Shown in pieces: positions 59,548-64,000 of a stretch of 64,000 nt of DNA; the stretch's first letter is position 1; every line of letters begins with the position of its first letter. Source of the stretch: Flavobacteriales bacterium (GTDB taxonomy: Bacteria; Bacteroidota; Bacteroidia; Flavobacteriales_D; Crocinitomicaceae); the NCBI GenBank assembly GCA_947470515.1, contig CANITF010000008.1, forward strand, positions 1-64,000. Direction: 5' to 3'. A model generated the notes under the pieces. That model saw only the letters and a program-made list of their open reading frames with translations, had not been told where the DNA came from and ran no database searches. A program made the translations under genes and the position numbers.

Positions 59548-60957
59548 TTGGCACAAAAAATCAAGTTTGGAACAGACGGTTGGAGAGCAATAATTGCAGA
59601 AGAATTTACAACTGAAAATGTTGCACGTGTATCATACGCTACGGGCGTTTGGTTGAAAGATAATTACGATAAACCAAGTGTGGTTGTTGGACATGATTGC
59701 CGATTTGCTGGTGAACTTTTCATGGAAACGGCTGTTAAGGTGTTTTTAAGTCAAGGAATTCAAGTGAAAATGTCACGTGGTTTTGTTTCAACCCCAATGA
59801 TTTCTTTGGCTGCAAAACAATTTGATTGTGGAATTGGTGTAATTATCACAGCAAGTCACAATCCGCCATCTTACAATGGTTTTAAATTAAAGGCATTCTT
59901 TGGTGGACCTTTAGCTCCAGAACATGTGCAAGAAGTGGAAGACATGATTCCAGATCTTTGTCCCATTGACTTATCTACTATTTCTATTGAAGGAGCAATT
60001 TCTGCAGGTCAATTGGAAATAGTTGATATTGAAACGCGTTATGTCGATCACGTTAAGGCAAATTTTGATTTAGAAGCGATTGAAAAATCAGGGTTAAATT
60101 TTGTCTATGATGCAATGTATGGCGCTGGACAAAACGTAATGAAGCGTTTATTGCCAAATATTCAGTTCTTGCATTGTGATCACAACCCTTCATTCATGGG
60201 GCAAGCGCCAGAACCGATTGGTAAAAATCTGAAAGAATTAGAAGCTTACATAAAAGCAAAAGGAAATATACATTGCGGACTAGCAACGGATGGTGATGCG
60301 GACCGTATTGGTTTATACAATGGAAAAGGGGATTTCGTGGATTCTCATCATATCATTTTGTTGTTGATTCATTACATGGTGAAATACAAGCAAATGACAG
60401 GTAAGGTAGTAATTGCTTTTTCTGTTACACCACGTGTTGAGAAATTGTGTAAACATTATGGTTTGGAATTGGAAACAACTAAAATTGGTTTCAAAGAAAT
60501 CGCATCAATCATGGTGCACGACGATGTTTTACTTGGTGGTGAAGAATCAGGTGGAATTGCTGTTAAAGGACATATTCCTGAACGTGATGGTATTTGGATG
60601 GGATTGATCATTTGGGAATTCATGGCGAAATCTGGAAAAACGTTGGATCAACTAATTGATGAAGTGTATGAAATTGTTGGTGAATTCAAATTCGAACGAA
60701 ATGATTTGCACATCACCGAAGAATTGAAACAAAAAATTATTGCAAATTGCAAAGCAGATAATTATAAATCATTTGGTAAATACCAAGTTCAAGAAGTGAA
60801 AACAATTGACGGGTTCAAATACTTTTTTGACGAAAACCGATGGTTGATGATTCGTCCTTCAGGAACGGAGCCAGTTTTAAGAACATACGCTGAAGCACCA
60901 ACATTAGAAGAAGTAAGAGAGATTTTAAAGATAACAGAAGAAACGATTTGTGTTTAG
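59548..60957 (+). CDS. Phosphoglucomutase/phosphomannomutase family protein
   Basis: A 469-aa alpha-D-phosphohexomutase. The phosphoserine loop is VIITASHNPPSYNGFKLK, the metal loop GLATDGDADRIGL, the sugar-binding loop GGEESGGIAVKGHIPERDG and the phosphate-binding loop RPSGTEPVLRTYAEA. It interconverts hexose 1- and 6-phosphates; glucose, mannose or glucosamine specificity cannot be told from motifs alone. The start is TTG at 59548, since KFGTDGWRAI follows immediately and no ATG precedes it. A heptamer repeat array follows. Confidence 0.93.
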   Translation: MAQKIKFGTDGWRAIIAEEFTTENVARVSYATGVWLKDNYDKPSVVVGHDCRFAGELFMETAVKVFLSQGIQVKMSRGFVSTPMISLAAKQFDCGIGVIITASHNPPSYNGFKLKAFFGGPLAPEHVQEVEDMIPDLCPIDLSTISIEGAISAGQLEIVDIETRYVDHVKANFDLEAIEKSGLNFVYDAMYGAGQNVMKRLLPNIQFLHCDHNPSFMGQAPEPIGKNLKELEAYIKAKGNIHCGLATDGDADRIGLYNGKGDFVDSHHIILLLIHYMVKYKQMTGKVVIAFSVTPRVEKLCKHYGLELETTKIGFKEIASIMVHDDVLLGGEESGGIAVKGHIPERDGIWMGLIIWEFMAKSGKTLDQLIDEVYEIVGEFKFERNDLHITEELKQKIIANCKADNYKSFGKYQVQEVKTIDGFKYFFDENRWLMIRPSGTEPVLRTYAEAPTLEEVREILKITEETICV

Positions 60958-60998
60958 AATTACGAATTACGAATCACGAATCACGAATCACGAATTAA
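60957..60998. repeat. Heptamer repeat array (GAATTAC/GAATCAC)
   Basis: Six contiguous 7-bp units: GAATTAC twice, GAATCAC three times, GAATTAA once. It fills most of the 56-bp gap between the phosphohexomutase gene and aroC and starts within the phosphohexomutase stop codon. Confidence 0.9.
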
Positions 60999-61013
60999 TC
61001 AATTATACTATCA

Positions 61014-62081
61014 ATGGCAGGATCAACGTTTGGTACTCTTTTTCGTTTAACTACATTCGGTGAATCTCACGGAGTTGCAATTGGCGGTATTATTGACGGA
61101 GTACCTTCGAATATCCAATTAGATTTTGATAAAATTCAACTTGAATTAGATAGAAGGAAGCCAGGTCAATCGGCAATCGTTACCCAACGAAAAGAATCAG
61201 ATACTGTACAATTTCTTTCTGGAATTTTTGAAGGAAAAACAACTGGAACGCCAATCGGTTTTGTGATTCCAAACGAAGATCAAAAATCAGGAGATTACGA
61301 GCATTTAAAAGAAGCTTATCGTCCTTCGCACGCTGATTTCACCTTCGATAAGAAATATGGAATCCGTGATTATAGAGGTGGTGGACGATCAAGTGCACGT
61401 GAAACGGCAAGTAGAGTAGTGGCCGGAGCAATTGCAAAACAGATATTAGATACGTTGGGAATTGAATTTTCCACATACGTTGACCAAGTAGGGTCAATTC
61501 GATTGAATGATTCAGCTTTCTTCCTGTTGGATGCAATCGAATCGAATCCAGTTCGCTGTCCAGATTTGAAAACGGCTGAACGGATGGAAGAATTAATTCG
61601 AGAAGTTCGAAAAGACGGTGACACAATTGGTGGATGTGTAAAATGCATGATTGTCAATGTTCCTATCGGTTTGGGCGAACCTGTTTTTGACAAGTTACAC
61701 GCTGAGTTAGGAAAAGCAATGTTTTCAATCAACGCAGTAAAAGGAGTTGAATTTGGAAGTGGTTTCTCTGCTGTGGAAATGCGCGGATCTGAACACAATG
61801 ATTTGTTCAATGCGGATAGTACAACAAAATCGAATCACAGTGGTGGGATCCAAGGTGGAATTTCAAACGGAATGCCAATTGAATTTCGAGTAGCATTTAA
61901 ACCTGTCGCAACGCTGATAAAAACACAATCAACCATAAATTCTAAAGGAGAAAATTTAGAATTAGAAGGTAAAGGTCGTCACGATGCATGTGTTGTTCCA
62001 AGAGCAGTTCCAATAGTAGAAGCAATGGCAGCAATCGTGATTTTGGATTTCTATTTGAGAAATAAAGCTGTATCTTTGTAA
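61014..62081 (+). CDS. aroC: Chorismate synthase
   Basis: A 355-aa FMN-dependent enzyme that converts 5-enolpyruvylshikimate-3-phosphate to chorismate, the last common step to aromatic amino acids. Signatures are [59 protein letters not shown] and the C-terminal [18 protein letters not shown]. It is full length. The heptamer array upstream lies between it and the phosphohexomutase gene. Confidence 0.98.
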   Translation: MAGSTFGTLFRLTTFGESHGVAIGGIIDGVPSNIQLDFDKIQLELDRRKPGQSAIVTQRKESDTVQFLSGIFEGKTTGTPIGFVIPNEDQKSGDYEHLKEAYRPSHADFTFDKKYGIRDYRGGGRSSARETASRVVAGAIAKQILDTLGIEFSTYVDQVGSIRLNDSAFFLLDAIESNPVRCPDLKTAERMEELIREVRKDGDTIGGCVKCMIVNVPIGLGEPVFDKLHAELGKAMFSINAVKGVEFGSGFSAVEMRGSEHNDLFNADSTTKSNHSGGIQGGISNGMPIEFRVAFKPVATLIKTQSTINSKGENLELEGKGRHDACVVPRAVPIVEAMAAIVILDFYLRNKAVSL

Positions 62082-62102
62082 GCGAATTTTCAAGTAAAAC
62101 AA

Positions 62103-62570
62103 ATGATTCAACGTAAACAAACACTCTTTTTTTTAGCAGCACTTATTTTAGTTATGTTGCCATTAATTGGTACATCTTTCTTTAATTATTTCTCAGAACA
62201 AGGAATGGAATATTGTTATAATGCTTTTAACTTTAAACAAGTTGGAAGTGGACCAATAGTTCTAAATAAAGGGTTTGAATGGATGTTGATTCTTGTTATA
62301 AGCTTAATTCTAGTTTTAGCAATCTTCTCTTTTAAAAATAGAAAAAGACAAATCCAACTTGGTTGGTTAGCTTTTGTTTTGAATGTTTTAACTTCTGCAA
62401 GCATCGTTTTTCATGCTTTCTTGTTTGAATCGGCGCATAAAACAGAAGCATCACTAGTTATTGAAATGACCTTTTTTGCATTTGCTTCAGCTTTCCTATT
62501 TATTTTGGCTGGAATTCAAGGTGTTCGAAAAGACAAAAAATTGGTCGACTCTCTTAATCGTTTGCGTTAA
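62103..62570 (+). CDS. DUF4293 membrane protein
   Basis: A 155-aa protein of the Bacteroidota DUF4293 family: MIQRKQTLFFLAALILVMLP and four hydrophobic helices, with the typical RKRQIQLGWLAFVLNVL between helices 2 and 3 and a basic C-terminus ending DSLNRLR. Function is unknown. The ABC-F gene starts two bases after its stop, so they share a transcript. Confidence 0.88.
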   Translation: MIQRKQTLFFLAALILVMLPLIGTSFFNYFSEQGMEYCYNAFNFKQVGSGPIVLNKGFEWMLILVISLILVLAIFSFKNRKRQIQLGWLAFVLNVLTSASIVFHAFLFESAHKTEASLVIEMTFFAFASAFLFILAGIQGVRKDKKLVDSLNRLR

Positions 62571-62572
62571 AC

Positions 62573-64000
62573 ATGAATTATCTTTCAGTTGAAAATCTCA
62601 CCAAATCATTTGGTGACCGTGTTATTTTTTCAGATTTAACGTTCGGAATTGACCTCGGTCAAAAAGTTGCTATCGTTGCAAAAAACGGAAACGGAAAAAC
62701 TACGTTGCTTCGCTGTTTAATGGAGTTAGAACAATATGATTCTGGTCGAATAGTTTACAGAAATGACATTCGTGTTGCTTTCATGGAGCAAAGTGAAAAT
62801 TTGGATGAAACACACACCATCATGGAAGCTGTGTTCTCTCATGATTTACCGGAATTGCAAGTCATCAAAAAGTACAATCAAGCAATGCGTGAAGGAAATG
62901 AAGCAGTTATTCATGAATGTTACGATGAATTAACGGAATTGAATGCCTGGGACATTGAGGTAAAAGTGAACCAGATTTTATCTGTATTAAAATTGGATGA
63001 TACAAGTAAACTAATTGGAAGTTTATCTGGTGGACAAAAAAAGCGTGTAGCATTAGCACAAGTGTTAATAGCTGAAGCAGATTTCTTAATTCTTGATGAA
63101 CCTACTAATCACTTGGATTTGGACATGATTGAGTGGTTAGAAGAATATTTATCAAAATCAAAATCAACGATTTTAATGGTAACGCACGACCGTTATTTCT
63201 TGGAAGTTGTATGTGATACTATTTTTGAATTAGAAGACAAAACACTTTATAAATACAAAGGAAATTTCTCTTATTATTTAGAGAAAAAAGCGGAACGACA
63301 AGAACAATTAGGTTCTACTATCGAGAAAGCCAAAAACACCTTTAAGAAAGAACTGGATTGGATTCGACGCCAACCAAAAGCAAGAAGTGTAAAGCAAAAA
63401 GCAAGAGTTGGAAATTTTGACGAGGTTAAAAAAGCTGCAAGTCAGCGTGTGGATGATTCTGAAGTCGAAATTCCGGTAAAAATGGAACGTTTGGGTTCTA
63501 AAATTTTGGAATTGCATAAAATTGGGAAAGCATACGGACCTAAAGTAATTCTGGATAATTTTACCTACAATTTTCAAAGAAAAGAGCGTTTGGGAATTGT
63601 TGGAAATAACGGCACTGGAAAATCTACTTTTCTAAATGTGATTCAAGGCAGAGAAGAAGTTGACCGAGGAAAAGTGGTAATAGGAGAAACGGTTGTTTTT
63701 GGCTATTACAGTCAGGAATTGATCAAGGTTGATGAAGATAAAAAAGTAATTGACGTAATTCGTGACATTGCTGAATTTATTCCATTAGAAAAAGGCCGAC
63801 AGTTATCTGCTGCTCAGTTTTTAGAGAAATTCTTATTTGATCGTAAAATGCATTACAACTTCGTTCACAAATTGAGTGGGGGAGAAAAGCGCCGTTTGAA
63901 ATTGATGACCGTGTTGATGTCAAATCCGAACTTCTTGATTTTAGATGAGCCAACAAATGATCTTGATATCTTTGTAATGACGGTTCTTGAAGATTATCTA
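62573..64000 (+). CDS. ABC-F ATPase (Uup-like), cut by window end
   Basis: Open from the ATG at 62573 to the last base (476 codons, partial). Two ABC domains without membrane segments: the first with AKNGNGKTTLL, LSGGQKKRVALAQ and LDEPTNHLDL; a charged linker rich in Lys/Arg (KELDWIRRQPKARSVKQKAR); the second with GNNGTGKSTFL, LSGGEKRRLKL and LDEPTNDLDI. ABC-F proteins act at the ribosome or in DNA repair rather than in transport. The linker and the WIRR motif point to the Uup type. It follows the DUF4293 gene by two bases. Confidence 0.93.
   Translation, partial: MNYLSVENLTKSFGDRVIFSDLTFGIDLGQKVAIVAKNGNGKTTLLRCLMELEQYDSGRIVYRNDIRVAFMEQSENLDETHTIMEAVFSHDLPELQVIKKYNQAMREGNEAVIHECYDELTELNAWDIEVKVNQILSVLKLDDTSKLIGSLSGGQKKRVALAQVLIAEADFLILDEPTNHLDLDMIEWLEEYLSKSKSTILMVTHDRYFLEVVCDTIFELEDKTLYKYKGNFSYYLEKKAERQEQLGSTIEKAKNTFKKELDWIRRQPKARSVKQKARVGNFDEVKKAASQRVDDSEVEIPVKMERLGSKILELHKIGKAYGPKVILDNFTYNFQRKERLGIVGNNGTGKSTFLNVIQGREEVDRGKVVIGETVVFGYYSQELIKVDEDKKVIDVIRDIAEFIPLEKGRQLSAAQFLEKFLFDRKMHYNFVHKLSGGEKRRLKLMTVLMSNPNFLILDEPTNDLDIFVMTVLEDYL

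Noticed and set aside
63308-63577. Minus-strand open frame inside the ABC-F gene
   Set aside because: Shadow of the ABC-F coding sequence; the plus-strand frame carries both Walker motifs.
1-64000. tRNA, rRNA or other structured RNA genes
   Set aside because: I looked for cloverleaf-like arms and for CCA ends in intergenic gaps and found none that would stand; a tRNAscan-SE or Infernal run would settle it.

Overview
The window is AT-rich chromosomal DNA of a Bacteroidota bacterium, most likely Flavobacteriales (a Fluviicola/Crocinitomicaceae-like organism is my guess, from gene content only). The evidence is two large secreted proteins with type IX secretion (T9SS) C-terminal signals, one carrying SprB-type repeats; many small lipoproteins; Bacteroidota-restricted families (DUF4476, DUF2490, DUF4293, DUF2805, DUF6272-like); promoters with the Bacteroidota -7 motif TAnnTTTG; and no Shine-Dalgarno sequences. 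I see no rRNA, tRNA, CRISPR array or prophage.

Layout. 1-1000: an IS200/RAYT-like Y1 transposase between REP-like palindromes that share a GCTAGAGCTAT arm. 1.0-5.8 kb: a DEDDh exonuclease/GIY-YIG fusion, a secreted DUF4476 protein with a possible sigma-54 promoter, and a PspC/PadR pair. 5.9-7.3 kb: an accessory island with an orphan lipoprotein, an attC-like 125-bp inverted-repeat element, and a broken zinc-ribbon gene joined to the 3' end of a class III cyclase gene. 7.4-15.3 kb: mainly housekeeping genes (sucD, FKBP, TraB/GumN, methyltransferase, CCA-adding enzyme, TsaC, TrmD). 15.4-25.7 kb: secreted M14 peptidase, a 1154-aa PNGase F-like T9SS protein, acyltransferase, L-2-hydroxyglutarate oxidase, an SDR and lipoproteins.

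25.9-33.7 kb is the most interesting locus: dabA-dabB-SulP-DUF2490, with overlapping or tightly spaced genes, a leader with two adjacent hairpins, and a strong terminator. It reads as an inorganic-carbon uptake operon that combines a DAB (DabA/DabB) CO2/bicarbonate pump, a SulP anion transporter with a STAS domain and long C-terminal extension, and an outer-membrane protein. 33.7-39.8 kb: two FKBPs, folD, a lipoprotein-YqaE protein, a dihydrolipoamide-dehydrogenase-like flavoprotein lacking both redox cysteines, and a YkgJ cysteine-cluster protein.

39.9-48.2 kb: a 1688-aa SprB-repeat adhesin with an exact 708-bp higher-order duplication, a SiaB-like kinase-fold protein, a 46-aa cysteine-rich protein behind a textbook promoter, a GDPD lipoprotein and an eIF1/SUI1 factor. 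48.5-64 kb: pyrR-pyrB, STAS-rnz, parE-parC, SIMPL protein, porin, rocD, phosphohexomutase, aroC, DUF4293 and an ABC-F ATPase cut by the window end.

Several intergenic gaps carry 7-bp-period repeats (variants of GAATTAC, AGTTATG, GAATCAC), apparently a dispersed family in this genome.
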